Source: Myxococcus stipitatus (lineage in GTDB: Bacteria > Myxococcota > Myxococcia > Myxococcales > Myxococcaceae). Taken from it: DNA of 64,000 bases. The stretch spans positions 2,108,001 through 2,172,000 of the forward strand of contig NZ_CP102770.1 in NCBI RefSeq assembly GCF_038561935.1, given 5' to 3'. The number at the start of each line of letters is the position of its first letter. Position 1 is the stretch's first letter. The translations under genes were made by a program, and so were the position numbers. This document shows positions 16,349 to 25,600 of the stretch, piece after piece. Under the pieces are notes generated by a model. The model saw only the letters and a program-made list of their open reading frames with translations, was not told the origin of the DNA and searched no databases.

Positions 16349-16488
16349 TCCTCCGCCGGGCGTGCTGAAAAGGTACCCGGTGTCGTCAGGCCCGGGGGCC
16401 CTTGTCGTCCCTGCGCGTCGAGGACGGTTCACGCCGTCCGGCGACCGCGGCTGCTGACCCAAGGTCCACCATCTCTTCCGCCACGTCC

Positions 16489-16518
16489 CCCCGGGACGCT
16501 CGCATGCGAGCACCGGGG
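16489..16518. promoter_or_regulatory. Palindrome directly upstream of rtcB
   Basis: A perfect 14-base palindrome GCTCGCATGCGAGC at 16498-16511 lies inside an outer pair CCCCGG/CCGGGG. It ends 17 bases before the rtcB ATG. It can be a dimeric repressor site or a hairpin masking the rtcB start; no T run follows, so it is not an obvious terminator. Confidence 0.5.
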
Positions 16519-16535
16519 CATTCCTGAGCTGGGTC

Positions 16536-17960
16536 ATGCAGCCGAAACTGAATCGGCTCCTGCGGGCGCTTGCCCGTGAGGGGCTCGAGGTGACCTATGA
16601 CGGTCGCCTCTACTCCGTGCGCCTCCAGGCCGACGCGAACGCGCCGCCCGCCGAGGTGCTTCTTCCCCCGGACCTGCCCGTCGAGGGCAAGGCCTTCCAA
16701 CAACTCGCGCACCTCGCGGCCTTGAAGCACCCCAGCGGTGGCAAGGTCCTCCGCGTGCGCGCCACGCCCGACTTCCACCCCGGAGACTCCGGTGTGGCCA
16801 TCGGCTCGGTGCTCCACACGCGAGGACTCGTCGTCCCTGGCGCCGTGGGCACCGACATCAACTGTGGCATGCGCCTGCACGTCGCCGACCTGTCCGTCGA
16901 CGACTTCCTGGCTCGACGCGATGCCTTCGTCGAGCGCATGAAGGGCCACTACTTCTTCGGCACGCGGGACGTGGCCATGTCCTCGCGCGCCTCCACGGCG
17001 CTGCTTCGCGACGGCATTCCAGGGTGGCTCCTGGAGACGCTGGATGCTCCCCTGGGGTGTGCTCGCGACGCGGACCTGAAGCAGCTCGACGCGGAGGTGG
17101 AGCGCATCCACCTGGGCGGCGTGCTGCGAGGCAACCCGGACTGGGCTCCCGAGGCACTCACCCGCGAAGGCGTGGTGCGTGACGCGGGCCTGGCCACCAT
17201 CGGCGGAGGGAACCACTTCGTCGAGGTGCAGCGCGTGGAGGCCGTGGAGGACCGGTCGCGAGCTTGGGCCTGGGGTGTTCGCGAAGGGCAGCTCGCCTTC
17301 ATGATTCACTCCGGCAGCCGGGACGTGGGCAAGCACGTGGGCGTGGCGTGGAGGGACAGGACCCGCAAGGCCTGGCCTCGGGGGGCACCGTTCCCCGACA
17401 GCGGCATCCTCCCCCTGGCGGACGAGACCCTCGTCTCCCAGTACCTGGAGGCCGAGGCCACCGCCGCCAACTACGCCTTCCTCAACCGCCTGCTGCTCGC
17501 GGAGCTCTTGCGCCAGACGCTGCGCGAGCTGTTCGGCGACGTGGAGGCGCCGCTCGTCTACGACGTGCCCCACAACCTCACCCTCCCGTACGAGGGCGGC
17601 TGGCTGGCTCGCAAGGGGGCGTGCCCGGCCGCCGCGGAGCAGCCCGTCATCATCCCCGGCTCCATGGGCGCCACCTCCTTCCTCATGGTGGGGTGTGGCG
17701 ACGCACGGGCGCTGGAGTCCGCGTCCCATGGCGCGGGCCGGGCGCGCTCCCGCTTCTCCCTGGCCCGCGCCGGTGCGGACCAGAGCGAGGCCGCGCTGGG
17801 CTTGAAGGGCGTGGACTGCATCTCCCTGCGCGAGGAGCGCCGGGTGGAGGAGGCCCCCGCCGCCTACAAGCCCATCCGCCCGGTGGTGGACTCGCAGGTG
17901 GAGGCCGGCATCGTGCGCGAGGTGGCTCGGCTGTCTCCGTTGCTCACCTTCAAGGCCTGA
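16536..17960 (+). CDS. rtcB: RtcB-family RNA ligase
   Basis: 474 residues. RtcB joins RNA ends carrying 2',3'-cyclic phosphate or 3'-phosphate to 5'-OH ends using GTP and manganese. Metal and guanylylation residues are conserved: GTDINCGMR with the metal cysteine at 110, GGGNHF near 229-234, HSGSRDVGKH near 263, PGSMGATSF near 379 and SHGAGRARS near 404, which contains the histidine that accepts GMP. Start ATG 16536 has only a weak ribosome-binding site and sits just behind a palindrome. No rtcA or archease gene is adjacent. The Ro60-like gene, Y RNAs and a PPP phosphatase within 18 kb fit the known link between Rsr, Y RNA and RtcB in other bacteria. Confidence 0.93.
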   Translation: MQPKLNRLLRALAREGLEVTYDGRLYSVRLQADANAPPAEVLLPPDLPVEGKAFQQLAHLAALKHPSGGKVLRVRATPDFHPGDSGVAIGSVLHTRGLVVPGAVGTDINCGMRLHVADLSVDDFLARRDAFVERMKGHYFFGTRDVAMSSRASTALLRDGIPGWLLETLDAPLGCARDADLKQLDAEVERIHLGGVLRGNPDWAPEALTREGVVRDAGLATIGGGNHFVEVQRVEAVEDRSRAWAWGVREGQLAFMIHSGSRDVGKHVGVAWRDRTRKAWPRGAPFPDSGILPLADETLVSQYLEAEATAANYAFLNRLLLAELLRQTLRELFGDVEAPLVYDVPHNLTLPYEGGWLARKGACPAAAEQPVIIPGSMGATSFLMVGCGDARALESASHGAGRARSRFSLARAGADQSEAALGLKGVDCISLREERRVEEAPAAYKPIRPVVDSQVEAGIVREVARLSPLLTFKA

Positions 17961-18057
17961 GGGGGCCGAGCGCTGGAGGACGGTGCCGCATCATTCTTCT
18001 TGGTGCGTGCACCGTCCCCTGGTTGGAATGCGCGCAGACGCGTCACGGGAGGGGAAC

Positions 18058-18525
18058 ATGGAGAACCACTTCGGAGCGCCCGCCGGGAACGAACTTCCGC
18101 AGACGAATCCCCGACAGGAGGTGTCCCTGCCGGCCATCCTCCTGATGGTGGCCTCGGTGCTGACGGCCCTGTGGGGCCTCATGTACATCGTGCAGACGGT
18201 GAACCCAGCGGACCTGGACCAGCTGTACACCGACCCGGCCCTGGCTCCCTACCGCGATGCGCTCGAGCAGAACCGGGGCTTCCTCGAGGCCATGGCCTCG
18301 ACGGGAAAGCGCATGATGCTCTTCGGCCCCGTCGTCGTGCTCAATGCCCTGGTCTTCGCGGGGGCCTGGCGGATGCGCCAGCTCAAGAGCCGGGGGCTGG
18401 CCATCGCCGGTGCCATCGCGTCACTGGTGCCATGCTATGGCACCTGCTGCTGCATGGCGGCGCCCATCGGCATCTGGGCCCTGGTCGTCCTCTTCAAGCC
18501 CGAGGTGAAGGCGGCCTTCAGGTAG
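18058..18525 (+). CDS. Small integral membrane protein
   Basis: 155 residues from ATG 18058 behind GGGAGGGGAAC. After a 25-residue polar N-terminus there is a hydrophobic helix (LPAILLMVASVLTALWGLMYI), then an extracytoplasmic-looking segment of about 45 residues, then two closely spaced helices (LFGPVVVLNALVFAGAW and a last one ending GIWALVVLF). The last loop holds the cysteine cluster YGTCCCMA. It resembles small DUF4064/DUF4190-like bacterial membrane proteins in layout, without a clear family. Its end overlaps the convergent acetyltransferase gene by 8 bases. Confidence 0.8.
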   Translation: MENHFGAPAGNELPQTNPRQEVSLPAILLMVASVLTALWGLMYIVQTVNPADLDQLYTDPALAPYRDALEQNRGFLEAMASTGKRMMLFGPVVVLNALVFAGAWRMRQLKSRGLAIAGAIASLVPCYGTCCCMAAPIGIWALVVLFKPEVKAAFR

Positions 18526-19051
18526 GTGTCATCGCCCCGGCGGCCGGCTCCTGGCGCGACGCCGTCACCGGCCGCCGCTTCTGCATCCGCACACAGGCCA
18601 GCTGCACCCGTGCCGTCAGCGGCCTGCGTGCCGGGTGCAGCGAGACGTAGCCCCGGTGGCGGTAGAAGTTCTCCGCGTTGAGGCTCGCATCCAGCCCCAA
18701 CAGCGGCGTGCCGTCTCCCCACGCCACCGACTCCAGCGCGGCCAGCAGCTGGGAGCCCACGCCCCGGCCCACTTCGTCCGGCACCACGTAGAGGGCCTCC
18801 AGCTCTCCCTGGCGCGGGTCGAGCTGGCCGAAGCCCACCATCCTCCGGCCGCGCTCCGCCACCAGCACCGTGCGCGGCCGGTCCGGGCGCAGATAGCCCT
18901 CCGGCCGCAGCAGGCTCACCCAGGTGTTGAGCTCGTCGGGGGCATAGACCCCCTGGCAGAGCGTCTCCACCGCCTCGGTGTGGATGCGCCACAGCGCGCG
19001 CCGGTCCGAGTCGCGCGCTGGCCTGAGGTGGAGGCCCCCCGACGCGCCCAT
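18518..19051 (-). CDS. GNAT-family N-acetyltransferase
   Basis: 177 residues. The N-terminal RPARDSDRRALWRIH is the first strand-helix of the GNAT fold. ELEALYVVPDEVGRGVGSQLL near 85-105 contains the acetyl-CoA loop (V-x-x-x-x-x-G-x-G). NAENFYRHRGY near 125-135 is the family's last signature. The substrate amine is not predictable. Seven bases separate its start from the stop of glgC upstream, so it is the second gene of a glgC transcript. Confidence 0.85.
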   Translation of the reverse strand: MGASGGLHLRPARDSDRRALWRIHTEAVETLCQGVYAPDELNTWVSLLRPEGYLRPDRPRTVLVAERGRRMVGFGQLDPRQGELEALYVVPDEVGRGVGSQLLAALESVAWGDGTPLLGLDASLNAENFYRHRGYVSLHPARRPLTARVQLACVRMQKRRPVTASRQEPAAGAMTPT

Positions 19052-19058
19052 GGTGCCC

Positions 19059-20288
19059 TCAGGTGACTTTCATGCCCTTGGGGATGACCACCACCCCGTC
19101 CGGCGTCACGTGGAAGCGCCGCTTGTCCTCCACCGGGTCGTAGCCGATGGTCGTCCCCGGCGGAATCTCCACGTTCTTGTCGATGATGGCCTTCCGCACG
19201 CGGCTGCGGCGGCCGATGGTGACGTTCTCGAAGAGGATGGACGCCTCCACCTCCGAGTAGGAGTTGACGCGCACCTTCGGGGACAGCACGGACCGGTTCA
19301 CGTGCCCGCCGGAGATGATGCAACCCTCGGACACCAGTGAGTCCGTTGCATGTCCCACGCGCGAGTTCTCCGTGTCCGCGAAGACGAACTTGGCCGGAGG
19401 GTAGTTGTGGGACTGCGTGTGGATGGGCCAGCGGTCGTTGTAGAGGTTGAAGATGGGGTCCACCTCCACCAGCTCCATGTTGGACTGGTAGTAGACGTCG
19501 ATGTTCCCCACGTCCCGCCAGTACCCGCGCTCCTTGGACTCCTGGCCGGCAATCTCGTTCTGCGCGAAGTCGTACACGTAGACGGGCGCGTTCTTGTACA
19601 GCTCGCTGATGATGGACTTGCCGAAGTCGTGCGCGCTCGTCTCGTTGGCCGCGTCGCGCACCACCTCCTGCACCAGCACCTCCGTGGTGAAGAGGTAGTT
19701 GCCCATGGAGGCCAGGCACATCTTCGGGTTGCCCGGCATGGGCGGCGGATTCTGGGGCTTCTCCAGGAACTGGCGCATGCGCCCGTCCGGCCCCACGTCG
19801 ATGATGCCGAACTCGCGCCCCTGCTCGATGGGCACGGGGATGGCGGCCACGGTGCACGCCGCCCGCTTCGCGATGTGGAAGTCGAGCATCTGCCGCGTGT
19901 CCATCCGGTACACGTGGTCCGCGCCGAAGACGAAGATGAAGTCGGGCTCCTCGTCCGTGATGATGTTGAGGTTCTGGTAGATGGCGTCGGCGCTGCCCTT
20001 GTACCAGTCCACGCCCGTCCGCATCTGCGCCGGCACCGCTTCCACGTAGTGCCCCAGGAAGGCGGACATCCGCCACGCGCGCGACAGGTGGTTGTTGAGC
20101 GAGTCGCTCTTGTATTGGGTGAGCACCTTGACCCGGTACACCCCGGAGTTGGTGAAGTTGGAGAGGGCGAAATCGATGATGCGATAGCGCCCCCCGAAGG
20201 GGACGGCGGGCTTGGCCCGCTCGCGCGTGAGCGGCTCCAGGCGCGTGCCCGCGCCTCCCGCAAGAATCATCGCCAGGACCTTGGACAT
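19059..20288 (-). CDS. glgC: Glucose-1-phosphate adenylyltransferase
   Basis: 409 residues, the usual size. It makes ADP-glucose from ATP and glucose-1-phosphate, the committed step of glycogen synthesis. N-terminal nucleotide loop [20 protein letters not shown] near 9-28, RIIDFALSN near 36-44, sugar-phosphate loop [17 protein letters not shown], and a left-handed beta-helix at the C-terminus ([19 protein letters not shown] type repeats). ATG 20288 starts exactly at [12 protein letters not shown]. The glycogen/trehalose enzymes treY and glgX are 11 kb away on the other strand. The promoter must lie in the 229 bases shared with the divergent FHA-GGDEF gene. Confidence 0.95.
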   Translation of the reverse strand: MSKVLAMILAGGAGTRLEPLTRERAKPAVPFGGRYRIIDFALSNFTNSGVYRVKVLTQYKSDSLNNHLSRAWRMSAFLGHYVEAVPAQMRTGVDWYKGSADAIYQNLNIITDEEPDFIFVFGADHVYRMDTRQMLDFHIAKRAACTVAAIPVPIEQGREFGIIDVGPDGRMRQFLEKPQNPPPMPGNPKMCLASMGNYLFTTEVLVQEVVRDAANETSAHDFGKSIISELYKNAPVYVYDFAQNEIAGQESKERGYWRDVGNIDVYYQSNMELVEVDPIFNLYNDRWPIHTQSHNYPPAKFVFADTENSRVGHATDSLVSEGCIISGGHVNRSVLSPKVRVNSYSEVEASILFENVTIGRRSRVRKAIIDKNVEIPPGTTIGYDPVEDKRRFHVTPDGVVVIPKGMKVT

Positions 20289-20517
20289 AGAACCCGTGGA
20301 CGTTAGTCCGCCCCCCTCACCCCACAAGGCCGCCGAGGCCCCGCCGGGCGGCTTCGTTGAGTGCCCAACCGCGCCCGCCACGTCCTCCCCACCCCTGGGG
20401 ACCCGCCAGATGTGGGACATCGGCGCCATCCGAGGAGGGGCCGGGCGTGCCGGGAAGCTCGGTTCCTGCAGGGGTTGCTTGGCTTCCGAAAACAGGGTCG
20501 TGCTAGCCTCGCGGGTG

Positions 20518-21399
<882 letters not shown>

Positions 21400-21401
21400 T
21401 C

Positions 21402-21557
21402 ATGTCGGCGCAAGAGGCAGGGCCCTCCGTGCTCGCGAGGCTGGTGCTCGTGCTGCTGGGCCTGAGCTTCCTGGGCGCCGCCTGGGTGTGGGGCCACCGC
21501 TCCGAGCCGTGGGCGGGCCCCCTGGTGCACCGCGCCCGCCAGACAGTGGGCCGGTAG
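21402..21557 (+). CDS. 51-residue single-pass membrane protein
   Basis: Begins 3 bases after the stop of the diguanylate cyclase gene, so it may be translated by reinitiation; no strong ribosome-binding site. MSAQEAGPSVL is followed by one hydrophobic helix (ARLVLVLLGLSFLGAAWVW) and a short basic tail (HRSEPWAGPLVHRARQ). The composition matches the local codon bias. No known family. Could be an accessory of the cyclase or an independent small protein. Confidence 0.5.
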   Translation: MSAQEAGPSVLARLVLVLLGLSFLGAAWVWGHRSEPWAGPLVHRARQTVGR

Positions 21558-21575
21558 CTCCGGCCCGCTTGTGCG

Positions 21576-22604
21576 TCAGGTGCCCTGGCGCAGGTCCCCG
21601 AGCCGGCCCTTGGTGCCCGGCAGGCTCCCGGGCGGCAGCTTCCCGTAGATGTGCTTCACGGTGTCGGCCAGCGTCTCCTGCGCGTCGCGCGCGCGGAAGC
21701 CCAGCTCGGCCTCCGCCTTGGCGGCGTCCAGCCAGAAGTAGTGCTCGCCAATCTCCACTTCCTGCGGGTCCAGCGGCGCGGGCGTCCCACGCAGCTTCGC
21801 CCAGCGCTCCAGCAGCTGGCTGCCCAGGATGTTCACCTGCGAGGGCAGCTTGAGCCGCGGCGCCGCCACGCCCGTGAGGCGCTCCAGACGATGGAAGAAC
21901 TCCGTCATCGTCATGTTCACGCCCATCAGGTGGCGCCCGTATACCTCGCCCCGCGTGAGCGCGCTGTGGAACGCGTCCGCCGCGTCGCGCACGTCCACGA
22001 AGGACATGCCGCCACCGGGCATCGCCGGGAGCTCCCGGTTGAGGAACTTCACCACCATCCACGTCGAGGAGAGCCGGTCATCCCCCGGGCCCATGAGCAG
22101 GCTCGGGTTGAGGACGACGAGCGGGATGGAGTGCTTGCGGCAGTACTCCAGCGACAGCTTCTCTTCGTAGATTTTGGAGAGGTAGTACGGCCAGCGCGAC
22201 ACCACGGAGAGCGGGTAGTCGGCGGACTCGTCCAGCACCGCCTCGTCCTTGGACACCGCCGTGGTGCCGGAGGTGGAGGCGAGCACGACGCGCTGGACGC
22301 CCGCCTCGCGCACGTCGCGCAGCAGCTCCCGCGTGCAGTCCACGTGCAGCTCGAACATCTTCCGCCCGTCCTTGGGCTGGAAGGAGACGAGCCCCGCCAG
22401 GTGATAGACGCCCTCCACGCCCTCCAGCGAGCGGCGCACCGCGTCCCGGTCCTTCAAGTCACCCGCGACGTACTCCGTGCCCGCGTAGGCAGGACCCGTG
22501 GGCCGCGTGCGGCCGATGAGGCGCACCGTGTGACCGGCCGCCACCAGCCTGGGCACCAGATGCGCGCCCAGGAACCCCGTGCCTCCCGTCACCAGCAGCT
22601 TCAC
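21576..22604 (-). CDS. NAD(P)-dependent epimerase/dehydratase-like SDR (ether-lipid operon, last gene)
   Basis: 342 residues, extended SDR fold: TGGTGFLGAHLVPRLVAAG near 6-24, DVKD-type GDLKDRDAV near 48, HLAG near 68, and the catalytic YYLSK (Tyr-x3-Lys) near 140-144. It resembles dihydroflavonol-4-reductase-like or hopanoid-associated epimerases. Its ATG overlaps the stop of the multidomain gene upstream by four bases (ATGA), so the two are coupled. A reductive step on an ether-lipid or fatty-acyl intermediate is plausible but inferred from context. Confidence 0.87.
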   Translation of the reverse strand: MKLLVTGGTGFLGAHLVPRLVAAGHTVRLIGRTRPTGPAYAGTEYVAGDLKDRDAVRRSLEGVEGVYHLAGLVSFQPKDGRKMFELHVDCTRELLRDVREAGVQRVVLASTSGTTAVSKDEAVLDESADYPLSVVSRWPYYLSKIYEEKLSLEYCRKHSIPLVVLNPSLLMGPGDDRLSSTWMVVKFLNRELPAMPGGGMSFVDVRDAADAFHSALTRGEVYGRHLMGVNMTMTEFFHRLERLTGVAAPRLKLPSQVNILGSQLLERWAKLRGTPAPLDPQEVEIGEHYFWLDAAKAEAELGFRARDAQETLADTVKHIYGKLPPGSLPGTKGRLGDLRQGT

Positions 22605-25600
22605 GACTGAGACCCTCCCGAAGGCGTCTGCTGGGGCATGACGCTGACGTCCACCGACGGCGGGCTGCCCAGGTGCAGCACGCGCCCGTCGCGCAGCTCC
22701 CGCACCGCGTCCTCGGCGATGCGCGTGGCGTAGCGGTAGCTCTCCGAGCGCGCCATGCCCTGCGTGCGCGCGCGCAGCGCCTCGTGCCCGAGCGCGGGGC
22801 CGATGCTGACCTTGAGGTCCTTGGACTTGGGGAACACGCTGCCCTTGGGCAGCGCCTCGAAGGCCCCGTGGATGTAGAGCGGCAGCACGTCCACCCGGTA
22901 CGTGAGCGCCAGGTAGCCCAGCGTGGACTTGAACTCCTGCAGCTCCCCGGTGGGCGAGCGCGTGCCCTCCGGGAAGATGAGGACGTTGTAGCCCTGGCGC
23001 AGCGCCTCACCGGCCTGACGCAGCGACTCGCGCAGCGAGCCATGTCGCTCGATGGGCACCAGGTTGGTGAAGTTCTCGAACCACGCGCGCTTGAGCGGCG
23101 TGTCGAAGAAGTAGTCGCGCGCGGCCAGCGAGATGAGCCGCTCTCCCTGTTCCTCCAGCACCACGCGCACCAGGCCAGCGTCCAGGTGGCTGGCGTGGTT
23201 GGCGATGACGAGGAAGTTGCGGTTCTGCGGGATGAAGGGACGCCCCGTCACCTTCACGTCGAACACGCCGCCGTAGAGGACCTTCTGGCCGAAGGACAGC
23301 AGCTGCCGGCCCACGTCCGCGACGACGTCCGGCACCGGAATCTCCACCTCTTCCGCCTTCACGTTCTGCTGGGAGATGTCCTTGGCGCGCGTCTCCGCGG
23401 AAGGCCGGCGGCCCGAGGCCACCACCACCTTGCGCAGGTCCTCCACCGTCTGCACCTGTGTCAGGTCCTCGATGGCCGGCAGCGGCACGCCCGCAGCCTC
23501 GAGCGCGGAGGACAGCTCCGTGAGCATCAGCGAGTCGAAGCCCAGGTCTCCCGCGAGGTTCGTCTCCGGACGCACGTCCGAGAGCGGCCGGTGGCACACC
23601 TCGGCGATGAGCGGGAAGAGCCAGTCCGCGGCTCCCCCCGCGCCCTGCGTCGCCGTGGAGACCTTCTCGCGCGCCTTGGCGGTGCTCGCGGCCATGCGCT
23701 CCAGCCGCTGCAGCTCCTCCACCACCAGCTTGCGCTTCACCTTGCGCGTGGACGTGCGGGCCAGCTCCCCATCCCAGAAGCGCAGCACCTTCATGCGCCG
23801 GTAGTGGGGCATGCCCGCGCCCGTCTTGCGGAAGTGCTCCTCCAGCTCGCGGCGGACCTCCTCGCGGGGCCGGTCGCGGTAGTCCGGCACGCACAGGCAC
23901 GCCACCTTCTCGCCGCCCGCGTCGTCGGGCAGGCCGACGATGGACAGCTCCTTGATGTGCGGGTGCTCCTGGTACAGCTCCTCGAGCTCGTCCGGGTAGA
24001 TGTTCTTCCCGTTGTGGTCGATGATGACGTCCTTGGCGCGGCCCACCAGGAACAGTCGGCCCTCCGCGTCCACGCGGCCCAGGTCACCGGTGTGCAGCCA
24101 GCCCTCGCGCAGCACCGCCTGCGTGGCGTCGCCGTCACCGAAGTAGCCCGCCATGACGTTGGGGCCCTTGGCCAGCACCTCGCCAATGCCGTCGTTGTCC
24201 GGGTGGAGGATGCGCACCTCGATGCCCGGCAGGGGCTTGCCCACCGAGCCCGGCGTGCGCTTGTTGCCCGGCTCCGCGACGGCGAGCACCGGCGCGGCCT
24301 CCGTCAGCCCGTAGCCTTCCGTGATGTTGAAGCCCAGCTCGTGGAAGGCCTTGTTCACTTCCTCGGGCAGCGCGGAGCCACCGGACACCAGCACCTTGAG
24401 GCGCCCGCCGAATTTGCGGTGCACCGGCCAGAACAGGAGCTTGCCCAGGTTGACGTTGGCCCGGTTGCGCAGCTCCCCGTGCGTGGCCATCAGCGCCTTG
24501 ATGCCCTGCTCGATGATGGGCGGACGGCTGGAGAACTCCTGCGTCAGCTTGCGGTGCAGCAGCTGCCAGAGCGCGGGCACGCCAATCATCGCGCTGATGC
24601 GGCCCGTCTCGAAGACCTCGCCCAGCCGGTCCGACGTGAGCTCGTCGATGTATGTGATTTCCGCGCCGCGCGAGAACGGGGTGAGGAAGCCCGCGGAGAA
24701 CTCGAACGTGTGGTGCAGCGGCAGCACGGACAGCACGCCGTCGCCCACGCCCACGTCGAACACGCCCGCGAGCTTCGCCACCAGCGACGCGAAGTTGCGG
24801 TGGGTGAGCATCACGCCCTTGGGCGTGCCCGTCGTGCCGGACGTGAAGATGAGGCTCGCGATGTCATCCGGCGACGCGGACTTGCGCACCGGACCAATCC
24901 GGTCGTCCTTGGCCGACGGGTCGCCCGTCATGGCCTCGGCGAGGCTCGCGATGACGACGTCACTGCCCAGCGCGTCCAGCAGCCCCGGGAAGTCCTTCGC
25001 CGCCTCCTCGGAGAACAGGCACACGCGCGCCTGTGCTCGCTTGGCGATGTTGATGATCTCCGCCTCGCTCAGGCCGGGGTCCACCGGGACCATCGTCCCG
25101 CCCGCGCGCAGGATGCCGAAGAAGCACGTGCCCCACTCGGGCCGGTTCTCGGACACCAGCAGCACGCGCTCGCCGGGCTTCAGGCCCGCGCGCAGGAGGA
25201 AGCTGCCCACGCGCGCGGCATAGCGGTGCACCTCGCCGAACGTGAAGCGCTCCTCCCGCTCGCCCGCGACCATGCGGAAGGCCACCCGGTGCCGATAGGC
25301 ATGCACCGTGGCCTCGAACATCTCCAGGAGGTCCCTGTTCGCGGGGATGACGGTGCGCTTCTCGCGCTCCTCCTCCAGGCCGGGGAACACCCACTTCTCC
25401 AGGCCCGGCAGGTGCGTCTCCATGAAGTACGCGCGCCAGTCGATGCGCTCCGGGTCCCACGGAATCTTCAGCCGGTCCGCGTGCACCATGCGCTCGTAGA
25501 CCGAGCGCGTGTTGTCGCAGCGGAAGACGTAGCGGTTCTCGTAGAGGAAGGGGAGGAAGAGCTCCGTCAGCGCGATGAGGCCGGTGTTGCTCTCCTCCAC

